This document shows, piece after piece, positions 1 through 6,905 of a stretch of DNA of 64,000 bases. The stretch is from assembly GCA_945877365.1 (NCBI GenBank), contig CAMCRV010000007.1, positions 1-64,000 on the forward strand, read 5' to 3'. The notes under the pieces are model-generated. The model had not been told where the DNA came from. It saw only the letters and a program-made list of their open reading frames with translations, and did no database searches. The stretch is from an uncultured Clostridia bacterium (GTDB lineage: Bacteria; Bacillota; Clostridia; Oscillospirales; Oscillospiraceae). The position numbers and the translations under genes are program-made. Each line of letters begins with the position of its first letter. The stretch's first letter is position 1.

Positions 1-370
1 TTGCCGTTATAATCGATCTGATACCAGCCGGTGTCCCTGCCGTTTTCCTGAACGGTGGATTTCACCTCCACCCGGTTTCCCCGGGGCAGGGTGCCCAGCA
101 GCCGGGAGGTCGCCCGGGCTTCTTCCCGGACATTCAGATCTCCTGCGCTGACCACATAGCCGGTGAAGGCGTTGGCCGTGCCGGTCTGGGCGGCGTTGGG
201 ATCCTCCTTGCCCACATACATGGCGGCCACATAGGCGGTCTTGCCGTTATAATCGATCTGATACCACCCGGTGCTCTTGCCGTTTTCCAGCACCGTGGCC
301 TTTACTTCCACCTTGCTGCCTCTGGGCAGGGTGCCCACGAGGGCAGAGGTTGCCCGGGCTTCTTCCCGGA
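1..370. repeat. Tandem 240-bp coding repeat (SH3b units)
   Basis: Bases 1-130 and 241-370 align almost base for base, starting from the same ttgccgttataatcgatctg. Each unit encodes one SH3b domain plus linker. The array probably continues to the left of the window. Confidence 0.85.
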
Positions 371-638
371 TATTCAGATCCTTCCTGCTGGTGACGAAGC
401 CCGTAAAGGCGTTCTCCTTCAGCTCCTGCCCGGCGGGGGGCTGGAGCTGGGACAGCTTCACCAGCGTATAGCCGGGAGCTTCCGAGGCGGGGCGGGGATG
501 GGAGTCTCGGGTTGGAAGGGCGGTGGGGGTGCGGGTGAACTCAGGCATTTCGGCCTTCGCCGCTCCGGAGCAGCCGGTGAGCAGGACGGCCGTCATCAGC
601 ACCGCCAGAACGGCGGCTGTTGCGTTTGTGTTTTTCAT
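1..638 (-). CDS. SH3-repeat lipoprotein, N-terminal part (runs off the window start)
   Basis: The reading frame opens at the ATG at 638, behind an AGGAG ribosome binding site, and stays open to base 1, so the C-terminus lies outside the window. Residues 1-23 form a lipoprotein signal with lipobox LLTGC, so the product should be anchored outside the membrane. A Pro/Thr/Ser linker follows, then tandem bacterial SH3 (SH3b) repeats. Each repeat has a core like LNVREEA and a closing GWYQIDYNGK. The two visible repeats are near-identical in DNA over about 240 bp (1-130 and 241-370). SH3b domains usually bind cell-wall peptides. Whether a catalytic domain follows cannot be seen. Confidence 0.85.
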   Translation of the reverse strand, partial: MKNTNATAAVLAVLMTAVLLTGCSGAAKAEMPEFTRTPTALPTRDSHPRPASEAPGYTLVKLSQLQPPAGQELKENAFTGFVTSRKDLNIREEARATSALVGTLPRGSKVEVKATVLENGKSTGWYQIDYNGKTAYVAAMYVGKEDPNAAQTGTANAFTGYVVSAGDLNVREEARATSRLLGTLPRGNRVEVKSTVQENGRDTGWYQIDYNG

Positions 639-774
639 GTTTTCGTCTCACTCCTGTTGTATGCGATGGAACCCTTCTTCTGCCAAACTTCTTTCAGCTT
701 CAGTATAGCTTCCCGCCCTCTGAAAAGCAAGCAGAATCTTCCAGAATCTGCCGCCCTCCCCATGGACTTTGGAA

Positions 775-987
775 AATTGTTATTTGTGGGGATGCCCCCA
801 CGGGCAATGCGAGCCTTCACCCGGGTAGTAGTCCTTCCATCCTTTGGGTACGCCCGGTTCGTTTTTGCGGTGGTGGTCTGTTCTATATAACCTACGCAGT
901 TCCGGTCGAGGGGCCCAAAGGATGTGGATTGTCCACCCGCAGTCCGTAACGCATTGTCAGCGGCGACTCGCCGCCAAATTCCAATTT
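775..987. repeat. Dispersed non-coding repeat, family D copy 1
   Basis: This block of about 213 bp starts with aattgttatttgtgggg and ends with gccgccaaattccaatt. It recurs nearly intact at 26351-26563 and as an inverted partial copy at 6747-6860. It has no plausible reading frame. Its ends resemble those of the family B elements. Together with the terminator at 1029-1059 it fills most of the gap 639-1071. Confidence 0.85.
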
Positions 988-1028
988 TGCATTCTGCTCA
1001 CGATAGTCGATAACCACAATTGTCAATT

Positions 1029-1059
1029 AAAAAAGCGCCTTCCCGCAGGAAAGCGCTTT
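1029..1059 (-). terminator. Rho-independent terminator of the 84-aa gene
   Basis: On the minus strand, AAAGCGCTTTCC, the loop TGCG and GGAAGGCGCTTT form a 12-bp stem with one wobble pair, followed by a T run. It lies just past the stop codon at 1072. Confidence 0.85.
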
Positions 1060-1071
1060 CGTTCTCTTGTG

Positions 1072-1326
1072 TTATTTCCCATAGCCCCGGTAGCCCTTGA
1101 GGTCCTTGGCAAGGTGCATCACGATCCAGTCCAGATCCGCCACATACTGTGCTACCTTCCGATCCACCTCATCTTCCCGGATGCCCTTATCCACCACGGT
1201 TTTGAAGTAGCCCTCATACAGCAGGCAGGCCAGGCGGTTCAGCAGCTCCACGCGGCACACATCCCGGTACTTCTCATAGACCCGGTCGTTGTTGGTCACC
1301 AGAGTGGTCAGTTCCTTTTTCCACAT
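1072..1326 (-). CDS. Small hypothetical protein, 84 aa
   Basis: A strong AGGAGG lies 7-8 bases before the ATG at 1326, and a clear terminator follows the stop. The protein is soluble, charged and probably all-helical (starts MWKKELTTLV, ends KGYRGYGK). It has no signal peptide, membrane segment or recognisable motif. Its own terminator and ribosome binding site support a real monocistronic gene, but I do not recognise the family. Confidence 0.75.
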   Translation of the reverse strand: MWKKELTTLVTNNDRVYEKYRDVCRVELLNRLACLLYEGYFKTVVDKGIREDEVDRKVAQYVADLDWIVMHLAKDLKGYRGYGK

Positions 1327-1448
1327 AAGAAATCCTCCTGCTTCCGAAGAAGCATATCACATCCGTAATAGACGATATTGCTGCAAATGTCAACCCATTT
1401 CCCCAGGGAAAACAGGCGGTTCCTGCAAAGAACCGGAAGAATCGGGGG

Positions 1449-1634
1449 CTATTCCGGATCGTCCTTCAGGTGCTTGACGAAGGCGGACAGCCACCGGATG
1501 ATGGAAAAGCACAGCGCCAGAATGTACAAAACGGCGGCGCTGGCATCGATGGCGCCGATGACCCAGTTGTACACGGTATAGCAGATGGCGGCCAACAGCA
1601 GGGCAAACAGCAGCATTCTGAGAGAAATTTTCAT
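1449..1634 (-). CDS. Small two-helix membrane protein, 61 aa
   Basis: Translation from the ATG at 1634 gives a protein with hydrophobic segments at about residues 5-28 and 33-52 and a charged tail ending HLKDDPE. Longer in-frame starts exist upstream. The promoter at 1665-1693 would start the transcript near 1655, which excludes them. The ribosome binding site is weak, which lowers confidence. Function unknown. Confidence 0.5.
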   Translation of the reverse strand: MKISLRMLLFALLLAAICYTVYNWVIGAIDASAAVLYILALCFSIIRWLSAFVKHLKDDPE

Positions 1635-1664
1635 AGAAACTACATACTTATCGTGATAACATTT

Positions 1665-1693
1665 ATTATACAGCAGAATAAATGGGGTGTCAG
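1665..1693 (-). promoter_or_regulatory. Sigma-A promoter for the 61-aa membrane protein
   Basis: The minus strand shows CTGACA, a 17-base spacer and a perfect TATAAT, about 30 bases before the ATG at 1634. Confidence 0.65.
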
Positions 1694-1850
1694 CAGCGGA
1701 AAACACAGCCTGCGCAAGAGGAAACCTGTTATCTCGCTGACTGCTAACTTGCAAAATCCCAATCTGCCCCGGTTTCTTCCGGTGCGCATCCCCGGGAGGG
1801 ATTTCAGCTTTTTCCGTTGACATTTCCCGGTGAATGCGTAAAATGAAAGT

Positions 1851-2085
1851 GTGCTTATGGGCTTTACACAGCCGGTTGATAAATTATTATTGATCAAATT
1901 GACAATTGAAAATTGAAAATTGACAATCGACAATTATGGTGTCCCTTTGGGACGAATTAAAAAATTTTCTGTGGAGATCAGCACATTTTCTTTCATTCAT
2001 CCCGAAGGGATTCCTCAATTGTCCATTGTCAACTGTCAACTGTCAATTGTCAATTGTCAATTCGGCGAAGCCGATAAATTCCAAT
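1851..2085. repeat. Dispersed GACAATT-type repeat element, copy A1
   Basis: It opens with the terminal sequence GTGCTTATGGG shared with family B elements. It then has runs of (T)TGACAATTGA on the left and their complement on the right, around two mini-palindromes (gtccctttgggac, tcccgaaggga). It ends with ttcggcgaagccgataaatt. It fills most of the gap between the 61-aa gene and the NusG-II gene. Confidence 0.85.
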
Positions 2086-2119
2086 ATCCTATCGGTCACT
2101 GTCGAAGGGGGGCAAAAAA

Positions 2120-2491
2120 GTGGATCTGCGGTTTCGCAAAGGCGACATTCTGGCCATCGCGGCGGTTCTGGCGCTGGCGGCTGCGGTGTTCGCCCTGTTC
2201 CTGCCCTCCCGGAGTACCGACGGGGCAGTGGTGGAAATCTACCGAAACGGAGAACGGCTCCATGCCTTCTCCCTGAATGTGGATCGGCAGTTCACCATCG
2301 ACGGGGACTACACCAATGTGGTCACCATTTCCGGCGGCAAAGTTGCCATCACCGAATCCACCTGCCCCGGGGGCGACTGCGTGGGCTGCGGCTGGGCGTC
2401 CTCCGCCGGCAGGAGCATCGTTTGCCTGCCCAACGGAGTGGAAATCCGGATTGTGGGGGCAGAGGGCGAAGTGGACTTCATAGTGGGGTGA
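2120..2491 (+). CDS. NusG domain II-containing protein (EetA-like)
   Basis: This 123-aa protein has one N-terminal membrane anchor (about residues 10-28) and an extracytoplasmic beta-rich domain. The cysteine pattern CPGGDCVGC followed by SIVCLPN is characteristic of the NusG-domain-II family found beside Gx transporters. The stop is 4 bases before the next gene, so the two are co-translated. In Listeria-type flavin-based extracellular electron transfer loci, proteins of this pair are called EetA/EetB. Applying that role here is inference, because Ndh2 and PplA are not in the window. Confidence 0.85.
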   Translation: MDLRFRKGDILAIAAVLALAAAVFALFLPSRSTDGAVVEIYRNGERLHAFSLNVDRQFTIDGDYTNVVTISGGKVAITESTCPGGDCVGCGWASSAGRSIVCLPNGVEIRIVGAEGEVDFIVG

Positions 2492-2495
2492 CGGG

Positions 2496-3020
2496 ATGAA
2501 GGCAAAGGAAATCACCCTCTGCGCCGTGCTGACGGCGCTGGCGCTGGCTCTGTCCTATACCGAGCAGTTTATCCCCTTGCAGCTGGCGATTCCCCTGCCG
2601 GGAATCAAGCTGGGACTTGCCAATATTGTCACGCTGGCGGCGCTGTACCTGCTGCGGACGAAATACGCCTTCTGGATTCTGCTTGCCAGATGCTTCTTTG
2701 GATCGGTATTCGGCGGCGGCATCACCGCGCTGTGCTTCTCCCTGCTGGGGGGATGCCTTGCCCTGGGGGTCATGGCGCTGGCAAAGAAGCTGCCCTTTCT
2801 TTCCATCTACGGGGTCAGTATCCTTGGCGCCGCCGCCCACAATGTGGGGCAGATCCTTGCAGCCATGGGGCTGATGCACAGCATCTACATCGGGGCGTAT
2901 CTGCCCTACCTTCTGATTGTGGCGGTGTTCACCGGTCTGCTCACCGGAGCCGCCTGCGCCGGAGTTCTCCGGGTGCTTCCTGACGCTTACATTTCCCTCC
3001 CGGCGGAGATGAGAAGATAA
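2496..3020 (+). CDS. Gx transporter family membrane protein (EetB-like)
   Basis: This 174-aa protein has about five hydrophobic helices. It carries the typical N-terminal FIPLQLAIPLPGIKLGLANI segment of the Gx transporter family, historically mis-named heptaprenyl diphosphate synthase component I. It is an ECF S-component-like integral membrane protein. It follows the NusG-II gene by 4 bases and precedes apbE, a conserved trio in Firmicutes. A role in flavin or quinone supply for membrane redox chemistry is likely, but the substrate is unproven. Confidence 0.85.
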   Translation: MKAKEITLCAVLTALALALSYTEQFIPLQLAIPLPGIKLGLANIVTLAALYLLRTKYAFWILLARCFFGSVFGGGITALCFSLLGGCLALGVMALAKKLPFLSIYGVSILGAAAHNVGQILAAMGLMHSIYIGAYLPYLLIVAVFTGLLTGAACAGVLRVLPDAYISLPAEMRR

Positions 3021-3031
3021 ACACATTTTTC

Positions 3032-3275
3032 GTGCATATCGGCGTGCGCCGGCAAAGCGACAAATTGTTGTTTAATTGACAATTGAAAATTGATAATTGA
3101 TAATTGTGGTATCCCTTCGGGATGAATTTAAAAAGAAAAACCGAGAGGAACCACAAAAAATGATTTCAAAATCGTCCCGAAGGGACACAATCATTTTCAA
3201 TTATCCATTATAAATTATCAATTCGACGAAGTCGATAAATTCCAATTTATCAACCGGCTGTATACAGCCAAAAGC
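3032..3275. repeat. Dispersed GACAATT-type repeat element, copy A2
   Basis: The left end is GTGCATATCGG, identical to the family B terminus. The interior has GACAATT-type runs around gtatcccttcgggat and gtcccgaagggac palindromes. The right end, ttatcaaccggctgtata, is a degenerate inverse of the A1 left end. Flanks cacatttttc and gatatttttgc may be a worn target duplication. It sits inside the redox cluster, between the Gx transporter and apbE. Confidence 0.8.
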
Positions 3276-3303
3276 AGATATTTTTGCAGGAGGAAAAAGA
3301 TAT

Positions 3304-3366
3304 ATGAACAGAACAATTTCCCTTGTGGCGGTCTGCCTGCCGGCCATTGCCAGGGGTGTCAGGTAG
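3304..3366 (+). CDS. 20-aa leader ORF upstream of apbE
   Basis: It starts at the ATG at 3304 behind a strong aggaggaaaa and encodes MNRTISLVAVCLPAIARGVR. Its TAG ends one base before the apbE ATG at 3368. apbE has only a weak Shine-Dalgarno of its own, so translational coupling from this short hydrophobic peptide is plausible. It could instead be a decayed N-terminus of a longer gene. Confidence 0.45.
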   Translation: MNRTISLVAVCLPAIARGVR

Positions 3367-3367
3367 G

Positions 3368-4396
3368 ATGCTCCGCAGAATCCTCACCGCAGCGGCGGCT
3401 GTGCTGCTGCTTTCCGGCTGCGCTGTCCCAGCTGCGCAGAGCCGGGACAGGGTGTATGAGGCCACCTTTCTCACCCTCTTTGACACCGTAACCACCATCA
3501 AGGGTACCGCCGAAAGTCAGGAAGCCTTTGAGGAAACCGCCGGACAGATCCGCGACAAATTGGAATACTACCATCAGCTTTTCGACATCTACCACGACTA
3601 CCCCGGGATGAACAACCTGAAAACCGTCAACGATCAGGCGGGGATTGCCCCGGTGGCGGTGGATGAGGCGCTCATTGCCCTGCTGCTGGACTGTAAGGAC
3701 TACTACGACCTCACCGGCGGTATGGTGAATGTGGCCATGGGCGGCGTGCTGCAGCTGTGGCACGAGGCCAGAAATGATGCTCTGGGCGACCCCGCCAACG
3801 CAAGGCTCCCGGATGGGGACAAGCTGGAAACGGCGGCGCGGCACATGGATATCCGCCGGGTGGAAATTGACGAAGAAGCCGGGACGGTGTATCTTTCCGA
3901 CCCGGAAATGCGGCTGGATGTGGGGGCGGTGGCAAAGGGCTGGTCTGTCCAGCGGGTGGCGCAGACGCTCCCGGAGGGAATCCTCCTCAGCGTGGGGGGC
4001 AACATCTGCGCCACAGGCCCCAAATACCCCGACACCCCCTGGGTGGTTGGCGTCCGCGACCCCGCCGGTACCGCGCAGGACTATCTGCACACCCTGTATG
4101 TCAGCGGCGGCAGCGTGGTCACCAGCGGCGACTATCAGCGCGCCTACACTGTGGACGGAAGGCTGTATCACCATATCATCGACCCGGAAACCCGGATGCC
4201 CTCCCAATATTGGCGTTCCGTCAGCGTGATCTGTGACGATTCCGCTCTGGCGGATGTGTTGTCCACCGCGCTGTTTCTGCTCCCGCTGGAGCAGGGGCAG
4301 GCTCTGGCGGAGAAATGCGGCGTGGGCGTCCTCTGGGTCAACGCGGCAGGAGAGGAATTTATGACCGACCTCTTTCAGGAGCGCATCAAAGGATAA
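3368..4396 (+). CDS. apbE: FAD:protein FMN transferase, lipoprotein
   Basis: This 342-aa ApbE-family enzyme transfers FMN from FAD to Ser/Thr of flavoproteins outside the membrane. Residues 1-18 are a lipoprotein signal ending LLLSGC. Family marks include FDTVTTIKG near the start, LDVGAVAKGW, LLSVGGNICATG, SGDYQRAY and the HHIIDPETRMPS metal/FAD region. The start at 3368 is chosen because the signal peptide begins there. An in-frame ATG at 3323 would add a polar extension before it. It follows the NusG-II and Gx genes, which fits a flavinylation cluster. The flavinylated partner is not seen in the window. Confidence 0.93.
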   Translation: MLRRILTAAAAVLLLSGCAVPAAQSRDRVYEATFLTLFDTVTTIKGTAESQEAFEETAGQIRDKLEYYHQLFDIYHDYPGMNNLKTVNDQAGIAPVAVDEALIALLLDCKDYYDLTGGMVNVAMGGVLQLWHEARNDALGDPANARLPDGDKLETAARHMDIRRVEIDEEAGTVYLSDPEMRLDVGAVAKGWSVQRVAQTLPEGILLSVGGNICATGPKYPDTPWVVGVRDPAGTAQDYLHTLYVSGGSVVTSGDYQRAYTVDGRLYHHIIDPETRMPSQYWRSVSVICDDSALADVLSTALFLLPLEQGQALAEKCGVGVLWVNAAGEEFMTDLFQERIKG

Positions 4397-4402
4397 CGAT
4401 CC

Positions 4403-4489
4403 ATGAACAAGCTGGTTTTCGCCGCCCCGGTGCTCACCGCTCTGGGGCTGTACCTGATGACGCAGTGCTTTGCCGGCAGAATTCTGTAA
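4403..4489 (+). CDS. 28-aa single-helix membrane peptide downstream of apbE
   Basis: The ATG at 4403 lies 6 bases after the apbE stop, with AAAGGA about 10 bases upstream. The product starts MNKLVFAAPVLTALGLYLMT and is one hydrophobic helix. Its stop codon lies within the 10-bp sequence duplicated by insertion of the B1 element, so the ORF is intact. Such mini-proteins often sit in membrane redox operons, but its reality is unproven. Confidence 0.45.
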   Translation: MNKLVFAAPVLTALGLYLMTQCFAGRIL

Positions 4490-4728
4490 TGTGCTTATCG
4501 GTTTTACTCAGCCGCTTGATAAATCGGAATTTGGCGATCTAAAGGCCCCCTTGTGTAAAGGGGGCTGTCAGCGCAGCTGACTGGGGGATTGACATTTGTC
4601 AGGACAACCCCTCCGGCAAAAATCAATAGATTTTTGCCACCTCCCCTTACACAGGGGAGGCTTTGGGCATCCCCACAAATTCCAATTTGTCGCTTTGTTG
4701 GCTTAAGCCGATATGCACATTCTGTAAT
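4481..4728. mobile_element. MITE-like element B1 with inverted ends and 10-bp target duplication
   Basis: The element spans 4491-4718. It begins GTGCTTATCGG and ends CCGATATGCAC, an 11-bp inverted repeat with one mismatch. ATTCTGTAAT lies directly on both sides (4481-4490 and 4719-4728), a perfect 10-bp target duplication. The 228-bp interior is non-coding and made of palindromes, including a gcaaaaatc/gatttttgc hairpin and paired cccctt/aagggg arms. Related copies are at 6518-6905, 33929-34145, 51732-51945 and 62936-63151. Confidence 0.85.
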
Positions 4729-4735
4729 ATATGAC

Positions 4736-4769
4736 AAAAGCCTTCCCTGCATAAGGGGAGGCTTTTTTG
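4736..4769 (+). terminator. Terminator of the redox cluster
   Basis: AAAAGCCTTCCC, a short loop, GGGGAGGCTTTT and further Ts form a good intrinsic terminator. It lies downstream of apbE and its small ORF, on the far side of the B1 insertion. Confidence 0.8.
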
Positions 4770-4838
4770 CGGCTGCGGTGCATGATTTCCTCCCCGGTGC
4801 GTTACAATAGCTCCATAACGACACAGGAGGAACTGACC

Positions 4839-5690
4839 ATGGCAAACATAAACCGCACCCTCACCGATGCCCGGATTGAGAGATATCTTTCCCACCTCCG
4901 GGAGCAGGAGAGAAGTCCCGCCACCATTCAAAAATATGCCCACGATTTGAAGGCACTGTCCCGGTGGCTGATGGGTGAGCCTGCCACCAAAGCCGCTCTG
5001 CTGGAATGGAAGCAGCGTCTTTCGGAATCCCATGCCCCGGCCACGGTGAACGCCATGCTGACGGCAGTCAACGGCTGCTTTCGCTTTCTGGGGTGGAAGG
5101 AGCTGCCGGTGAAGCTGCTGCGGCTGCAAAAAAATCTCTTTCTGGAGGAGAGCCGGGAGCTGACCCGGCAGGAGTATGTCCGGCTGGTGAGCACCGCCCA
5201 ATGCCGGGGGGAGCAGCAGCTGTCGCTGGTGATTCAGACCCTCTGCGCCACGGGCATCCGGGTGTCGGAGCTGCGGTTCATCACCATGGAGGCACTGCAC
5301 CGGGGCAGGGCGGAGGTCAGCAACAAGGGCAAGCGCCGCATCGTCTTTCTGCCGGAGAAGCTGAGAAGGCTGCTGCGCAGCTTCGCCAAGGCACAAAAAA
5401 TCACCGCCGGAGCGGTGTTTGTCACCCGGACGGGGCAGCCCCTGAACCGGTCGAATATCTGGCGCAGCATGAAGGCGCTGTGCGGCGCTGCCGGGGTAGC
5501 GGCGCAGAAGGTGTTCCCCCACAATCTGCGGCATCTGTTTGCCCGGATTTTTTACAGCATGGAGAAGGATCTGTCCCGGCTGGCGGATATTCTGGGGCAT
5601 TCCAGCGTCAATACCACAAGGATTTACACCGCCGAGAGCGGCGCGGTCCACGCCCGGCAGATGGAGCGAATGGGTCTGATTGTCACATAA
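4839..5690 (+). CDS. Tyrosine recombinase (phage-integrase family)
   Basis: This 283-aa protein has the two-domain layout of XerC/D-like integrases. Residues 10-90 are the SAM-like core-binding domain. The catalytic domain follows, with Arg in ATGIRVSEL, Lys in NKGKRR, HNLRH, GHSS and the nucleophile Tyr in TRIYT. The start at 4839 follows AGGAGG by 8 bases. No phage, transposon or conjugation genes flank it. It could be a domesticated recombinase or one acting on a distant site. It is not a convincing XerC or XerD for dif by context. Confidence 0.9.
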   Translation: MANINRTLTDARIERYLSHLREQERSPATIQKYAHDLKALSRWLMGEPATKAALLEWKQRLSESHAPATVNAMLTAVNGCFRFLGWKELPVKLLRLQKNLFLEESRELTRQEYVRLVSTAQCRGEQQLSLVIQTLCATGIRVSELRFITMEALHRGRAEVSNKGKRRIVFLPEKLRRLLRSFAKAQKITAGAVFVTRTGQPLNRSNIWRSMKALCGAAGVAAQKVFPHNLRHLFARIFYSMEKDLSRLADILGHSSVNTTRIYTAESGAVHARQMERMGLIVT

Positions 5691-5859
5691 TTTCCGTTCT
5701 GTTGTATTGCATCTGAAACGATTTGCCTTCTCTGGTTATCATACGACATATTTTGCAAAAAAGGAAGAACTTTTTTCAATTTGGGCAGCAGAAATCAGGC
5801 GAGGGAAGAAACAGAAACCCCACTCGCCTTCTTGTGCTGCTGATTTGCAGTATTTCTCC

Positions 5860-5888
5860 TTGCAAAAGCGCAGAAATTATGTAATAAT
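5860..5888 (+). promoter_or_regulatory. Putative promoter of the Hpt-like gene
   Basis: TTGCAA, a 17-base spacer and AATAAT lie about 80 bases before the ATG at 5970. The rest of the gap 5691-5969 shows nothing else I can support. Confidence 0.4.
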
Positions 5889-5969
5889 GAGTTTATAAGA
5901 ATAAGATTTTGCCTTTGACTGCAACAGAACGGAAATTCTGTTGCCCGGGCGGTTTGGGAGGTAGGAAGC

Positions 5970-6329
5970 ATGACCATTGAGCAGTGCTATCAGGCCATGG
6001 GGGGCGATTATGCGCAGATGCTCCGGCGGACACAGGGAGCCCACCGGGTGCGCAAATATCTGGAGATGTTCCTGAAGGATGACAGCTTCGCCCAGCTGTG
6101 CCGCATCCTGGAGCAGGGCGACCGGGAGGAGGCCTTTCAGGCCGCCATCACCCTGAAGGGGGTCAGCGGCAACCTGAGCTTTACCCGGCTGTGCGATGCT
6201 GCCTCCGCGCTGGCCGAGGCGCTGCATCAGGGGCAGACCGACCCCACGCCCCAGCTGGAGCAGGTGCGGCAGGCGTACCAGGATACCGTGGATGCCATCC
6301 GGCTCTGTCTGGAGCTTCCCGAAAGTTAA
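5970..6329 (+). CDS. Hpt-like domain protein lacking the phospho-histidine
   Basis: This 119-aa all-helical protein matches the histidine phosphotransfer fold. The family motif AHTLKG, which carries the phosphorylated His, reads AAITLKGVSGNLSF here, so His is replaced by Ile (codon ATC at 6147-6149). The rest of the helix pair and the downstream LCDAASALAEAL are well kept, which argues for selection on the fold. It cannot relay phosphate by the normal route. It may act as a decoy or docking partner for receiver domains, such as those of the hybrid kinases at 13899 and 63315. GGAGGTAGG precedes the ATG. Confidence 0.75.
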   Translation: MTIEQCYQAMGGDYAQMLRRTQGAHRVRKYLEMFLKDDSFAQLCRILEQGDREEAFQAAITLKGVSGNLSFTRLCDAASALAEALHQGQTDPTPQLEQVRQAYQDTVDAIRLCLELPES

Positions 6330-6392
6330 TAAAATACGGGAAATTGTGGAATCTGCACAATTTCACGGGCTGGATTTTTCGAGATGTGACGA

Positions 6393-6422
6393 TTGACAAA
6401 TTTCGCCCCCGTCTGGTATACT
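6393..6422 (+). promoter_or_regulatory. Promoter of the PTS operon leader
   Basis: TTGACA (6393-6398), an 18-base spacer and TATACT (6417-6422). The transcript would start near 6430, just before the RAT sequence. Confidence 0.75.
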
Positions 6423-6442
6423 AGCGTTACAAGTGAAGCAAG

Positions 6443-6509
6443 TTCGTGTTACTGTTGAATCAGGCATGAGTTCTTAGATGTTTTCATCCGGGAATTCATG
6501 TCTTTTTTT
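6443..6509 (+). promoter_or_regulatory. RAT antiterminator overlapping a terminator (BglG/LicT-type switch)
   Basis: The RNA around 6443-6471 contains TCGTGTTACTG and CAGGCATGA. These form the short two-part hairpin with a TTA internal loop typical of ribonucleic antiterminator sites. The 3' half, GGCATGAGTTC (6463-6473), can instead pair over 11 bp with GAATTCATGTC (6492-6502), followed by seven Ts, as an intrinsic terminator. The two structures exclude each other. The expected ligand is the antiterminator encoded at 7004. About 500 bases of repeat DNA separate the switch from that gene. Confidence 0.85.
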
Positions 6510-6517
6510 GTTTTCTG

Positions 6518-6905
6518 CTTATCAGCTTAAGCCAGCGAAGCGATAAATTGGAATTTGGTGCGTCCAAGGCCCCCTTGTGTAAAAGGGGCTGTCAGCGAAG
6601 CTGACTGGGGGATTGACAACCCCTCCGGCAAAAATCAATAGATTTTTGCCACCTGATACATTTTGGTATGATTGCCACTGGCAATCATGGAGATTTTGAT
6701 TCGCTGCGCGGAGCACAACCCCTTACACAGGGGAGGCTTTGGGCATCCCCACAAATATAGAATAGACCACCACCGCAAAAACGAACCGGGCGTGCCCAAA
6801 GGATGGAAAGATCATCACCCGGGTGAAGGCTCGCATTGCCCGTGGGGGCATCCCCACAAATGACAATTTGCCGTTTTGCTGGCCTGAGCCGACAGGTACA
6901 GTTTG
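6518..6905. repeat. Composite repeat: family B variant plus inverted family D fragment
   Basis: Bases about 6518-6746 are a family B element containing an extra 64 bp at 6655-6718. That insert carries a perfect palindrome atgattgcca-c-tggcaatcat and is identical to 51772-51835. Bases 6747-6860 are an inverted, internally deleted family D copy. The right edge, near tgagccgacaggtacag, is a degenerate inverse of the left end ctgcttatcagcttaagcc. No gene is present. This block lies between the RAT switch and the PTS genes. Confidence 0.8.

Noticed and set aside
1896-2070. Short regular GACAATT repeats as a possible CRISPR array
   Set aside because: Units are 7-10 bases and contiguous without unique spacers, and no cas genes are present.
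4839-5690. Integrase as a sign of a prophage or integrative element
   Set aside because: No phage structural, replication, relaxase or excisionase genes and no attachment repeats were seen nearby.
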